Assembly: GCF_029960815.1 (NCBI RefSeq)
Contig: NZ_JASBRE010000015.1
Coordinates: 62,001 to 126,000, forward strand
Origin: Pseudomonas sp. AL03
GTDB taxonomy: Bacteria > Pseudomonadota > Gammaproteobacteria > Pseudomonadales > Pseudomonadaceae
Length of the DNA: 64,000 nt
Reading direction: 5' to 3'
Below are positions 33,059 to 41,517 of this stretch, one piece after another. The notes under the pieces were generated by a model, which saw only the letters and a list, made by a program, of their open reading frames with translations, was not told where the DNA came from and did not search any database. A program made the translations under genes and the position numbers. The stretch's first letter is position 1. The number at the start of each line of letters is the position of its first letter.

Positions 33059-35203
33059 ATGACCGAAGCCATTCGTTACGAAAAAGGACAGGACCAGATC
33101 GTCGTCCTGACCATCGACATGCCGGGGCAGAGCGCCAACACCATGAACGCGGTCTACCGCGACGCCATGGCCGCTTGTGTCGCCAGACTCGTTGCCGACA
33201 AGGATTCCATCGCCGGCGTGATCATCACCTCGGCCAAGAAAACCTTCTTCGCCGGCGGCGACCTCAATGAACTGATCACAGTCGGCAAGCCCCAAGCCAA
33301 AGCCTTCTATGACAGGGTGCTGTCCCTCAAAGGGCAACTGCGCACCCTGGAAACCCTCGGTAAACCGGTGGTCGCGGCCATCAACGGCGCCGCGTTGGGC
33401 GGCGGTTGGGAAATCTGCCTGGCGTGCCATCACCGGGTTGCGCTGGACCATGCTTCGGTGCAACTCGGCTTGCCGGAAGTGACCCTCGGCCTGCTGCCGG
33501 GCGGCGGCGGGGTGGTGCGCATGGTGCGGATGCTCGGCATTGAAAAAGCCTTGCCGTACCTGCTCGAGGGCAAGAAAGTCCGGCCGCAGCAGGCGTTGCG
33601 GGCAGGGTTAATTGATGAGCTGGCGGCGGATCGTGATGAATTGCTGGCCAAGGCTCGCGCCTGGATTATCGCCAATCCTTCGGTTGTGCAGCGCTGGGAC
33701 GTGAAGGGTTACCAGATTCCGGGTGGTACGCCGTCGAACCCGAAAGTCGCGCAAATGCTGGCCATCGCGCCGTCGATCCTGCGCAGCAAAACCAATGGCT
33801 GCATGCCCGCACCAGAGAAAATCCTCTGCGCCGTAGTGGAAGGTGCTCAGGTGGATTTCGACACCGCGCACCTGATCGAAACCCGTTACTTCACCGAATT
33901 GACCACCGGGCAGGTGGCGAAAAACATGATTGGCACGTTCTGGTTTCAGCTCAATGAGATCAATGCTGGTGGCTCGCGGCCCCAGGGCTTTGCGCCTTAC
34001 GTGACGCGTCGCGTGTGTGTGCTGGGCGCCGGCATGATGGGCGCCGGTATCGCCTTTGTCAGCGCGTCGGCCGGCATCGACGTGGTGCTCAAGGACATCA
34101 ATCTTGCGGCAGCGCAGAAGGGCAAGGCGCATTCGGCGGCGCTGCTGGACAAGAAGGTCGCTCGGGGCCAATTGAGTGCTGATCAGCGCGATGCAACGCT
34201 GGCGCGAATTCACCCCACTGAAAGCGATGCTGATCTGGACGGTTGCGATCTGATCATTGAAGCGGTGTTTGAAGATCGCGATCTGAAGGCCAACGTCTCT
34301 TCGGCTGCGCAAAAAGTCGTTGGCCCGGACGCGGTGATTGCTTCCAATACGTCGACTTTGCCGATCAGCGGCCTCGCTGCCGCCGTGCCGGATCAGACGA
34401 AATTCATCGGTCTGCATTTCTTCAGCCCCGTGGAGAAAATGCCGCTGGTGGAAATCATCAAAGGCGCCCACACCAGCGACGAAACCCTGGCTCGCGGGTT
34501 CGATTTCGTCCTGCAAATCAAGAAAACGCCGATTGTGGTCAACGATAGCCGTGGCTTCTTCACCTCGCGGGTGTTCGGCACGTTCACCAACGAAGGCATC
34601 GCCCTGCTGGGCGAAGGCGTGAGCGCGCCGATGATCGAGACCGAAGCGCGCAAGGCGGGCATGCCGATCGGACCTCTGGCGATCTCCGACGAAGTTTCCC
34701 TCAGCCTGATGAGCCATATCCGCCAGCAAACCGCCAAAGACCTGCAAGCAGAAGGGAAAGCGCTGATTGAGCATCCAGCGTTTGCCGTGATTGACGTGCT
34801 GCTAAATGAATACAAGCGCCCCGGTAAAGCCGCAGGTGGCGGTTTCTACGATTACCCGGCCGGTGGCCAGAAGCATCTGTGGCCGGAGTTGAAGTCCCGT
34901 TTCGAGAAGGCTTACGGGCAGATTTCGCCGAAGGACGTGCGTGATCGGCTGCTGTTCGTGCAAGCCATCGAAACCGTGCGCTGTGTGGAGGAGGGTGTGT
35001 TGACCTCGACGGCGGACGCCAACGTCGGTTCGATCTTCGGTATCGGCTTCGCCGCCTGGACCGGCGGCGCGCTGCAGTTCATCAACCAGTACGGGGTGAA
35101 AGACTTCGTCGCCCGTGCCCAGTACCTGGCGGAGCAATATGGCGAGCGATTCGCCCCCCCTGCGCTGCTGCTGGAAAAAGCGGCCAAAGGGGAGGCGTTC
35201 TAG
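33059..35203 (+). CDS. FadJ-like fatty oxidation enzyme (enoyl-CoA hydratase / 3-hydroxyacyl-CoA dehydrogenase)
   Basis: 714 residues: enoyl-CoA hydratase half (about 1-190, FAGGDLNELI, NGAALGGGWEICLACHHRVAL, GLPEVTLGLLPGGGG), NAD-binding dehydrogenase (about 320-500, VLGAGMMGAGIAFVSASAGI, GLHFFSPVEKMPLVEII) and two C-terminal helical dehydrogenase domains (VNDSRGFFTSRVF, NEYKRPGKAAGGGFYDYP). Catalyses hydration of enoyl-CoA and oxidation to 3-ketoacyl-CoA, feeding the thiolase encoded just upstream. Ribosome site AAGGAA. Length fits FadJ/FadB. Confidence 0.93.
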   Translation: MTEAIRYEKGQDQIVVLTIDMPGQSANTMNAVYRDAMAACVARLVADKDSIAGVIITSAKKTFFAGGDLNELITVGKPQAKAFYDRVLSLKGQLRTLETLGKPVVAAINGAALGGGWEICLACHHRVALDHASVQLGLPEVTLGLLPGGGGVVRMVRMLGIEKALPYLLEGKKVRPQQALRAGLIDELAADRDELLAKARAWIIANPSVVQRWDVKGYQIPGGTPSNPKVAQMLAIAPSILRSKTNGCMPAPEKILCAVVEGAQVDFDTAHLIETRYFTELTTGQVAKNMIGTFWFQLNEINAGGSRPQGFAPYVTRRVCVLGAGMMGAGIAFVSASAGIDVVLKDINLAAAQKGKAHSAALLDKKVARGQLSADQRDATLARIHPTESDADLDGCDLIIEAVFEDRDLKANVSSAAQKVVGPDAVIASNTSTLPISGLAAAVPDQTKFIGLHFFSPVEKMPLVEIIKGAHTSDETLARGFDFVLQIKKTPIVVNDSRGFFTSRVFGTFTNEGIALLGEGVSAPMIETEARKAGMPIGPLAISDEVSLSLMSHIRQQTAKDLQAEGKALIEHPAFAVIDVLLNEYKRPGKAAGGGFYDYPAGGQKHLWPELKSRFEKAYGQISPKDVRDRLLFVQAIETVRCVEEGVLTSTADANVGSIFGIGFAAWTGGALQFINQYGVKDFVARAQYLAEQYGERFAPPALLLEKAAKGEAF

Positions 35204-35297
35204 GGGACGGGAGACGCATTCTGGGGCTTGCCTTGCCACCGTGTTTCAAGGCAGGCTCTGGGGTGTGCATTACTCCCATCACGTGTCAGGTATTTTT

Positions 35298-36020
35298 ATG
35301 TCGTTACGCATCTGCATTCTGGAAACTGACATCCTGCGTCCGGAACTGGTCGATCAATATCAGGGTTACGGGCAGATGTTCCAGCGTCTGTTTTCGCAGC
35401 AACCCATCGCTGCCGAGTTCACCGTCTACAACGTGATGCAGGGCGAGTATCCCGGCGAAGAGCTGACGTTCGACGCCTACCTGGTCACCGGTAGCAAGGC
35501 CGATTCCTTCGGCACCGACCCGTGGATTGAAACCCTCAGGACGTACCTGCTGACCCGCTACGAGCGCGGCGACAAACTGTTGGGCGTGTGCTTCGGCCAT
35601 CAACTGCTGGCGCTGCTGCTGGGCGGCAAGAGCGAGCGTGCGCCCCAAGGCTGGGGCGTCGGCACCCACAACTACAAACTCGCCGCCAAGGCGCCGTGGA
35701 TGAGCCCGGTGAGGGAAGAGCTGACCTTGCTGATCAGCCACCAGGATCAGGTCACCGCGCTCCCGGAAAATGCCACGGTCATCGCTTCCAGCGATTTCTG
35801 CCCGTTTGCCGCGTACCACATCAACGATCAGGTGCTGTGCTTCCAGGGGCATCCGGAGTTCATTCACGATTACTCGCGCGCGCTGTTGGATATTCGTCAG
35901 CAAGCGCTGGGCGAGCAGATTTATTCGAAAGGTATGGCGAGCCTAGAGCACGAGCATCACGGCACTACCGTTGCCGAGTGGATGATGCGGTTTGTGGCGC
36001 ACAAGCCTCAGAGTGTCTGA
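35298..36020 (+). CDS. Class I glutamine amidotransferase-like protein
   Basis: 240 residues from the ATG at MSLRICILETDI. Triad visible: nucleophile Cys in GVCFGHQLLALLLGG (about 95), His and Glu in QGHPEF (about 185). Stand-alone type related to GMP synthase amidotransferase domains, without a synthetase half. It would release ammonia from glutamine or hydrolyse a gamma-glutamyl bond; partner not apparent. Confidence 0.88.
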   Translation: MSLRICILETDILRPELVDQYQGYGQMFQRLFSQQPIAAEFTVYNVMQGEYPGEELTFDAYLVTGSKADSFGTDPWIETLRTYLLTRYERGDKLLGVCFGHQLLALLLGGKSERAPQGWGVGTHNYKLAAKAPWMSPVREELTLLISHQDQVTALPENATVIASSDFCPFAAYHINDQVLCFQGHPEFIHDYSRALLDIRQQALGEQIYSKGMASLEHEHHGTTVAEWMMRFVAHKPQSV

Positions 36021-36029
36021 AACTGATCG

Positions 36030-36050
36030 TTCCCACGCTCTGCGTGGGAA
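36030..36050. repeat. GTTCCCACGC hairpin repeat
   Basis: TTCCCACGC-TCT-GCGTGGGAA, with a second short hairpin GACGCTCCGCGTC at 36061-36073. Same family as the hairpin at 30391. Lies between the converging amidotransferase and corA genes. Confidence 0.7.
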
Positions 36051-36071
36051 TGCATCCCCCGACGCTCCGCG

Positions 36072-37043
36072 TCACAGCCACCCGGACTTCTTGAAGCTCA
36101 CCCACAAACTGACGCACCCAACACCGATAAACCCCAGCACCCCGAAATACCCGTAATGCCACGTCAATTCCGGCATGTTCTGGAAGTTCATCCCGTATAT
36201 CCCGGCCACCGCCGTCGGGAACGCCAGAATCGCCGCCCACGCCGCAAACTTGCGCTGCACCACGCTTTGGCGTGACGCCTCCAGCAACACCCCGACCTCG
36301 ATGGTCTGGCTGGCAATATCGGCCAAGGTCGTCAGGTCTTCCATCTGCCGCGTCACGTGAATCTGCACATCGCGAAAGTACGGCCGCATGTTCTTGTCGA
36401 TGAACGGGAAGTTCAGTTTCTGCAGTTCCTCACTGATCTCCACCATCGGCGCCGCATACCGGCGCAAACGCACTACATCGCGGCGCAAGCTGTGGAGCTT
36501 CTGGATATCGTGTTCATTCAGGTGGCTACACAGCACGTTGATTTCCAGCGCATCGATCTCGGCATGGATCGCTTCGCCCACCGGCTGGTAGTTTTCGATC
36601 ACGAAGTCGAGGAGGGCATAAAGTACGAAATCCTCCCCATGTTCGAGCAACAGCGGACGCGCCTCACAACGCTGTCGGACATGAGCGTAGGACGCCGAGT
36701 GGCCGTTGCGTGCGGTAATGATGTAACCGTTGCCGGCAAAGATGTGAGTCTCGATGAATTGCAGTTTGCCTTCATGCCGGATCGGCGAATACGTGACGAT
36801 AAACAGCGCATCGCCGAAGGTTTCCAGTTTCGGTCGACTGTGTTTTTCCAGGGCGTCTTCGATAGCCAGTTCGTGCAGGTTGAACTGGCGTTGCAGGCTG
36901 GCCAGCTCCTGCGCGTTCGGCTCTTCCATGCCGATCCACACAAAGTGGTCAGGCTTGGCAGCCCAGGCAGCGCCTTCGTCGAGGGTGATATTGGTGACTT
37001 TCTTACCGGCGCTGTAAACCGCAGCAGCAACAACTCTACCCAT
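36072..37043 (-). CDS. corA: CorA-family magnesium/cobalt transporter
   Basis: 323 residues: large cytoplasmic domain (WIGMEEPNAQELASLQRQFNLHELAIEDALEKHSRPKLE), then a long helix and two C-terminal membrane segments with the pore signature YGMNF (about 292). The GMN motif at the end of the first membrane segment is the selectivity filter of CorA-type channels. Ends SFKKSGWL with a basic tail. The exact ion and the paralogue set are not determinable. Confidence 0.92.
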   Translation of the reverse strand: MGRVVAAAVYSAGKKVTNITLDEGAAWAAKPDHFVWIGMEEPNAQELASLQRQFNLHELAIEDALEKHSRPKLETFGDALFIVTYSPIRHEGKLQFIETHIFAGNGYIITARNGHSASYAHVRQRCEARPLLLEHGEDFVLYALLDFVIENYQPVGEAIHAEIDALEINVLCSHLNEHDIQKLHSLRRDVVRLRRYAAPMVEISEELQKLNFPFIDKNMRPYFRDVQIHVTRQMEDLTTLADIASQTIEVGVLLEASRQSVVQRKFAAWAAILAFPTAVAGIYGMNFQNMPELTWHYGYFGVLGFIGVGCVSLWVSFKKSGWL

Positions 37044-37182
37044 GATGGTGGTTCACTTCTTAGTGGCAGCTGTTTATTGGCAGCTTTCTATTGGTAAAGA
37101 ATGGCAGTGCCAGGCAGTGCTCAGCTTAGCCCTGTCTGCTGCTTGAGAGTCAGCAAAGTCTGCAGAGTTCGCAGGCAAAAGA

Positions 37183-37203
37183 AAACCCGCACTGGGCGGG
37201 TTT
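37183..37203 (-). terminator. Terminator after plsC-like gene
   Basis: On the minus strand AAACCCGCCC-AGT-GCGGGTTTTC with a T-rich tail, just after the acyltransferase stop codon at 37207. Confidence 0.8.
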
Positions 37204-37206
37204 CTT

Positions 37207-37929
37207 TTACGCGGCTTGCAGTTGCCGATCCATTGACGCGATGCACTCGCGCATTTGCTCGCGGCATTGGGCAATCAGCAGCGGCATGTCATCCAGGCTC
37301 AATCCAGCCGTAGGAATCGCCGGTAGCGAACGGATCAGAATCTTCCCACTGCGCCAGCGGTTCAATCGCATGTGTTTAACGTAACTGCTGACACACACCG
37401 GAACGATCGGCACCCCGGCGGCAATGGCCATTTGAAAGGCACCTTTCTTGAACGGCAGCAACTCTTCGCCCAGGTTGCGCGTACCTTCCGGGAAGACCCA
37501 GATAGAGGTGTCTTCATTCTGCAGCGTGTGGGTCGTGGTCAACATCGACTGGCGCGCTTTCTGCGCATTGCCGCGATCGATCAGCACGTTGCCTGCCAGC
37601 CAGAACAACTGACCAAACAGCGGTACCCACTTCAGACTCTTCTTGCCAATACACACGGTGCGGCGGGGTACCACGTTGCCGAACACAAACAGATCGTAGT
37701 TGGACTGGTGGTTGGCGATGATCACGCAGCTGTCGGGTTTATCCATCAACGGTCCGACGTCGGCCTTCACCCGCAGACGCAAAATGCACATCGCCGGCCA
37801 TGCATAAAGACGCGCGCACAAACGGCTGTTGTCCGGATTAAATGGTCGGCACAGACCGAGAATCACCCCGAGCACACCGGCCAGAATAAAGTGCAGGCCC
37901 ATCAATAACATACGAAACACAAAGAGCAT
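37207..37929 (-). CDS. plsC: 1-acyl-sn-glycerol-3-phosphate acyltransferase
   Basis: 240 residues: N-terminal membrane helix (FRMLLMGLHFILAGVLGVILGL), catalytic NHQSNYD (NHX4D, about 73-79) and substrate motif FPEGTRN (about 140-146), the standard signatures of LPA acyltransferase. Adds the second acyl chain in phospholipid synthesis at the inner membrane. Followed by a terminator. Confidence 0.9.
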   Translation of the reverse strand: MLFVFRMLLMGLHFILAGVLGVILGLCRPFNPDNSRLCARLYAWPAMCILRLRVKADVGPLMDKPDSCVIIANHQSNYDLFVFGNVVPRRTVCIGKKSLKWVPLFGQLFWLAGNVLIDRGNAQKARQSMLTTTHTLQNEDTSIWVFPEGTRNLGEELLPFKKGAFQMAIAAGVPIVPVCVSSYVKHMRLNRWRSGKILIRSLPAIPTAGLSLDDMPLLIAQCREQMRECIASMDRQLQAA

Positions 37930-38100
37930 CTACAGACCCCACCGGAACAAAAGGTGGCGCAGTGTACGGATGTGCACTGTTTTCGGCAATTGCCGCTATA
38001 GAGGTGGGAGATAGGCGATGTTTGAGCGCATGTTTCCGACTTATGAGACAGACGCGACCTAGAGCGGTTGTAGGCTTTTCAACAGGGCGCGTAAGAAAAA

Positions 38101-38120
38101 GCCCGACACGACGGTCGGGC
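38101..38120. terminator. Bidirectional terminator below the crotonase gene
   Basis: GCCCGAC-ACGACG-GTCGGGC flanked by AAAAA and TTTTC; on the minus strand it ends with GGGCTTTTTC about 20 bases after the crotonase stop. Confidence 0.85.
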
Positions 38121-38143
38121 TTTTCGGTTTTCCAGATATAGGC

Positions 38144-38833
38144 TTAAACCAAAAGCTCCTGATCCTGGATGATCGCGTTGTCCAGCGTCTCCAGCAGCGC
38201 TTTGCGCACTTTCAACTTGGTGTTTTTGTGAGCCGTCATGTTGATCTTCTTCAACTGACGAGCCGCCGCCAGCGCCGCGCCCTGCAACTCTTCGGCCGAC
38301 ACCACCAGATCGAGGAAGCCGGCATCCACGGCGCTCTGCGGATTAAACATCTCACCGTTGATGACGGAGCGGTGGAACGCCGACTTGCGCAGGCGATCAC
38401 GGGCCAGCTCGATACCGGCGTGGTGCATGGTCATGCCGATCTGCACTTCGTTCAGACCAATGCTGAACGGGCCGTCGACACCTATGCGGTAATCCACCGA
38501 CAGCAGCAGGAACGCACCCTTGGCCACCGCATGCCCAGGGCACGCCACGATCACCGGGAACGGGTGCGACAACAGACGACGAGCCAGCGTCGAACCGGCA
38601 GTCACGAGCGCAACGGCCTCTTTAGGGCCGGAGGTCATCACCTTCAAGTCATAACCGCCCGACAGAATTCCGGGCGTACCGGTAATGATCACCACCGCAC
38701 GATCAGTCACCGCCTGATCCAGCGCAGCGTTAAACGCAGTAATCACGTCCGGGGAGATGGCATTGACCTTGCCATTGCTCAAGGTCAGGGTCGCGATACC
38801 GTCTTCGAGATGGTAGGAAATCAACTCACTCAT
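38144..38833 (-). CDS. Crotonase/enoyl-CoA hydratase family protein
   Basis: 229 residues with the crotonase fold: NGKVNAISPDVITAF, ITGTPGILSGGYDLKVM (oxyanion loop), CPGHAVAKGAFLLLSVDYRIG and GLNEVQIGMTM. Ribosome site AAAGGAA before the ATG. Lacks one of the two typical catalytic Glu residues of enoyl-CoA hydratases in GLNEVQ/IG (one Glu seen), so the reaction may differ. Single gene with its own terminator. Confidence 0.85.
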   Translation of the reverse strand: MSELISYHLEDGIATLTLSNGKVNAISPDVITAFNAALDQAVTDRAVVIITGTPGILSGGYDLKVMTSGPKEAVALVTAGSTLARRLLSHPFPVIVACPGHAVAKGAFLLLSVDYRIGVDGPFSIGLNEVQIGMTMHHAGIELARDRLRKSAFHRSVINGEMFNPQSAVDAGFLDLVVSAEELQGAALAAARQLKKINMTAHKNTKLKVRKALLETLDNAIIQDQELLV

Positions 38834-39074
38834 GACGCTATTCCTTTGAATTAAGTAGGGTAGACGTTACCCACCGCCGTAGGCCAGGTAAAGTGCCGTG
38901 ACTGACCACCCAGTCACCCTTTTCCCGCCCGGCGAGCATCGCCCGCCACGCCAGCCGCGCACTCCCCTCTATATAGAAGCGGGGCGTGACGCCGGAGATT
39001 GGCCGGTTTGCCATGGCCCGGAACTCACCGGAACGACTAAATCGCTAACCGCATGAAAATTCTGAAAAAAATAT

Positions 39075-39103
39075 TTGCCATCGGAAAAGCTTTCGACTAC
39101 ATT
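39075..39103 (+). promoter_or_regulatory. Promoter of the tRNA-Ser gene
   Basis: -35 TTGCCA (39075-39080), 17-base spacer, -10 TACATT (39098-39103), then a GC-rich discriminator (AGCGCGCC) as expected for stable-RNA promoters. The rest of the 308-base gap after the crotonase gene shows no gene. Confidence 0.7.
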
Positions 39104-39141
39104 AGCGCGCCTCGACAGACAGAACATGTTTGAAGAGATAC

Positions 39142-39231
39142 GGTGAAGTGTCCGAGTGGCTTAAGGAGCACGCCTGGAAAGTGTGTATACAAGAAATTGT
39201 ATCGAGAGTTCGAATCTCTCCTTCACCGCCA
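39142..39231 (+). tRNA. tRNA-Ser (anticodon GGA)
   Basis: 90 bases including an encoded CCA end. Acceptor GGTGAAG pairs with CTTCACC, discriminator G; long class II variable arm (GTGTATACAAGAAATTGTATC); anticodon loop CTGGAAA with GGA at 39176-39178; T-arm GAGAG-TTCGAAT-CTCTC. Reads UCC/UCU. A 14-bp terminator follows at 39246-39279. Confidence 0.95.
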
Positions 39232-39245
39232 CATTCGATGTAACC

Positions 39246-39279
39246 AAAACCCCTGACTTTGAGAGAAGTCAGGGGTTTT
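39246..39279 (+). terminator. Terminator after tRNA-Ser
   Basis: AAAACCCCTGACTT-TGAGAG-AAGTCAGGGGTTTT, a 14-bp perfect stem ending in T residues, 15 bases after the CCA end. The remaining gap to 39560 has no supported gene; a minus-strand open frame there looks like chance. Confidence 0.9.
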
Positions 39280-39560
39280 GTGGTTTCTGGCGTCTGGATT
39301 TCGTGGCTGGCAATGTTATTGACCCAAGCCTATCGGCGGAGGCGCTTCCGAAATTTATGTAGGACGTGTGATAGGCATGTGGGAAGTAATGCTGGAAAGC
39401 CAGGTGGCTGGGTGCTTTCATAGGTTTTAGCACCTGACATGAGTCGTTTCGGAAGGGGTATTCGGTTTGCGCCTTTAGGGTACAAAATGAATCAACGGGC
39501 AAGGCACATGACGCGGCCCATTATCTGGATGGACGCACGCGCGTTGTGCAGGAATTCACC

Positions 39561-39743
39561 ATGAAACAGGCCGAACTGGAAAAGGTTCAGGTGGAGATCG
39601 TCAAGCTGATGGCTGAGCAGCGCAAGCTGAACGCCGAAGCCGGGAAGATGACCCATGAAACTTTTTGGTATCCGGTGGCCATTGCTATTGGCCTGATCGG
39701 TACGGTCGCCACTGTCACCGCAGTGTTGATCAAGCTGCTCTAA
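39561..39743 (+). CDS. Small membrane protein with amphipathic helix
   Basis: 60 residues from the ATG after AGGA. Begins with a charged helix (KQAELEKVQVEIVKLMAEQRKLNAEAGKM) and ends with one membrane segment (WYPVAIAIGLIGTVATVTAVLIKLL). The pattern suggests an oligomerising membrane peptide such as a phage or toxin-like small protein, but I recognise no family. It lies just downstream of tRNA-Ser, a common site for integrated elements, though no integrase is present. Confidence 0.6.
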   Translation: MKQAELEKVQVEIVKLMAEQRKLNAEAGKMTHETFWYPVAIAIGLIGTVATVTAVLIKLL

Positions 39744-39986
39744 TACTTTGGGCCGTAGTCGATGAACAAAGAACTCCGCCTCACGGCTGTGCAACGGACT
39801 TGAATTCTGTTTGACGACTTTGCATCTCTTGGCTCCTTTTTAGGTACGACCTGTTCAATCCCCCTCGAATGGAATCGACACCATGTCTCACCCTCGCGCC
39901 GCTTCCCGCCGCATAGCTATTGCATCACTGCCGTATCTGTCCAGACTGCCTTGAGTCAATATCCCGAGTATGAGGAAGGAAGTTTA

Positions 39987-40307
39987 ATGATCACCACCAC
40001 AACCCACACCATCGAAGGCCGGCAAATCACTGCTTATCTGGACATCGTCAGTGCCGAGTCGGTGCAGGGTGTCAATGTTATCCGCGATATGTTCGCCGGG
40101 ATGCGGGATTTTTTCGGTGGGCGCTCTCAGACATTGGAGCGGGCGTTGAAGGAAGCACGGATTCAGGCAACCGACGAGCTCAAGGAGCGGGCACGGGGTC
40201 TTCAGGCCGATGCGGTGGTGGGGCTTGATTTTGAGATTAGCATGCCGGCCGGGAAGGGCGGGATGGTAGTGGTGTTTGTGACCGGGACGGCGGTCAAGCT
40301 GAGGTGA
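39987..40307 (+). CDS. YbjQ-family (heavy-metal-binding-like, UPF0145) protein
   Basis: 106 residues, the YbjQ fold: ITTTTHTIEGRQITAYLDIVSAESVQGVNVIRDMFAGMRDFFGGRS, then ERALKEARIQATDELKERARGLQADAVVGLDFE and GGMVVVFVTGTAVKL. Forms small pentamers in relatives; binding role for metals is proposed only by annotation. Ribosome site GGAAGGAAG. Confidence 0.88.
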   Translation: MITTTTHTIEGRQITAYLDIVSAESVQGVNVIRDMFAGMRDFFGGRSQTLERALKEARIQATDELKERARGLQADAVVGLDFEISMPAGKGGMVVVFVTGTAVKLR

Positions 40308-40451
40308 GTGACGCGAGGGGCCATTCGTCGGGCATGCAACAATCTGAATCACAAGTCCAGTAATGACCGGCTAGTCTCAAAAGCCTGGGTGGTCGATATT
40401 TTTCAGGCAAATAGGGCTTGCCGGTGTCGACCCTTTTGAGAGGGGAAAGGT

Positions 40452-40637
40452 ATGGCTAATCCGTATATCGAAGAGGAAGGGGCAGAGTTTCCGATCAACA
40501 ATTGCGTTCAGTGTGGCCAAACGGAGTATGTGGCAGGCTTTGGTGAAGACCCGGTCCAAAACAACAAATTGAAATCTGCGGTGCGCCGAGGGCCCAAGGC
40601 GAAGTTTATGCCCAGGGTGGCGCCAACCAGGAAGTAA
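40452..40637 (+). CDS. Small hypothetical protein with CxxC
   Basis: 61 residues after a good ribosome site (GAGGGG). Contains NNCVQCGQTEY (CxxC, about 17-20) in an acidic first half, and a basic tail (RRGPKAKFMPRVAPTRK). Could bind a metal, but the single CxxC is weak evidence. A terminator follows at 40656. Confidence 0.6.
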   Translation: MANPYIEEEGAEFPINNCVQCGQTEYVAGFGEDPVQNNKLKSAVRRGPKAKFMPRVAPTRK

Positions 40638-40655
40638 CTATCTACCGTACAGCCC

Positions 40656-40680
40656 CCCCGCCATTGAGCGGGGTTTTTAT
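40656..40680 (+). terminator. Terminator after the CxxC protein
   Basis: CCCCGCCATTGAGCGGGG followed by TTTTTATTTT, 20 bases after the stop. Stem of about 5 to 6 pairs. Confidence 0.75.
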
Positions 40681-40803
40681 TTTCATGAGGTTGGTTCTTG
40701 GGATTTGGACTACAGGTACATCATTAGCTGTTGGTATTTTATTTCACAAACTTTTCACACCTACCTACGTAGGCTCAACTCATCCGTTAGAAAGCAGTAC
40801 CTG

Positions 40804-40829
40804 GCCCGTTCCCCAGCGGGCTTTTTTTT
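40804..40829 (+). terminator. Terminator with no upstream gene (possible small RNA end)
   Basis: GCCCGTT-CCCC-AGCGGGC plus TTTTTTTT. The nearest gene end is 40637, and that has its own terminator. So this hairpin may end a small RNA transcribed within 40690-40829, or a leader. No promoter is certain. Confidence 0.5.
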
Positions 40830-40962
40830 GCCTGTCATAAAACCTTTTCTATAAACGCTGTCCAACCGTCGCCTATAGCGAGGTTGAACCCGTGCGTGTC
40901 TGGTCCTCTAAAGCATTCAATCTCGCCCCTTTCGGTTACCCCTATTTTTTGAGGTTTTTGTC

Positions 40963-41334
40963 ATGCGTTTAACACTGCCTGCTCTGGTTCTGGGGCTTTT
41001 GGTTGCTCAAGGTGCGATGGCTGCTGGTGACGGCACTGCCGCGATCGGTGGTGGTTTGGGTGGCGCGCTGGGCAATGTGGTCGGCCAGAGTATGGGCGGC
41101 AGCACCGGTGCAGCGATTGGTGCGGGTGTCGCGGGCGCGGCCGGCAGCGCTGTTGCCGCACGCAAAGGCAGCCGCACTAAAGCAGCCATTGGTGGTGGTG
41201 TCGGCGCAGCAGGCGGTTCGGTGATCGGCAACAGCCTGGGCGGCAAGACCGGTTCCACCCTCGGCGCAGGCTTGGGCGGCGCATTGGGTGGCGGCGTTGG
41301 CAGCAACCTGGCCAAAGGTCACAAGCGGCACTGA
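40963..41334 (+). CDS. Glycine-zipper protein 1
   Basis: 123 residues: signal peptide (LPALVLGLLVAQGAMA-A) and then tandem glycine-zipper segments such as GGGLGGALGNVVGQSMGG, STGAAIGAGVAGAAGSAVAA, ending NLAKGHKRH. Such helices pack or insert in membranes. It is followed by a terminator (41353-41378) and then by a paralogue with nearly the same first half. Function unknown; cell-envelope localisation inferred from the signal peptide. Confidence 0.85.
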   Translation: MRLTLPALVLGLLVAQGAMAAGDGTAAIGGGLGGALGNVVGQSMGGSTGAAIGAGVAGAAGSAVAARKGSRTKAAIGGGVGAAGGSVIGNSLGGKTGSTLGAGLGGALGGGVGSNLAKGHKRH

Positions 41335-41352
41335 TCCTGATCGATAAGTTCA

Positions 41353-41378
41353 AAACGCCCGGCTTGATGCTGGGCGTT
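41353..41378 (+). terminator. Terminator between the two glycine-zipper genes
   Basis: AAACGCCCGGCTTGATGCTGGGCGTTT: about 8-bp stem plus T-residues, 19 bases after the first glycine-zipper stop. Confidence 0.75.
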
Positions 41379-41517
41379 TCGTATCTGGATGTTTCTACTT
41401 CACGCTCTTCGGGTTTACAGCTGTCCAACGATCAGCGCTGACGTGGGGAAAAAGCTAGACTCACGCCATCCGTAACGCGTTCTCTTACCCCCGATACGGA
41501 ATTTAGAGGTTCATATC

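Noticed and set aside
39269..39502. Minus-strand open frame of 77 codons after tRNA-Ser
   Set aside because: No ribosome site, begins in an intergenic stretch and overlaps the tRNA terminator; composition not gene-like.
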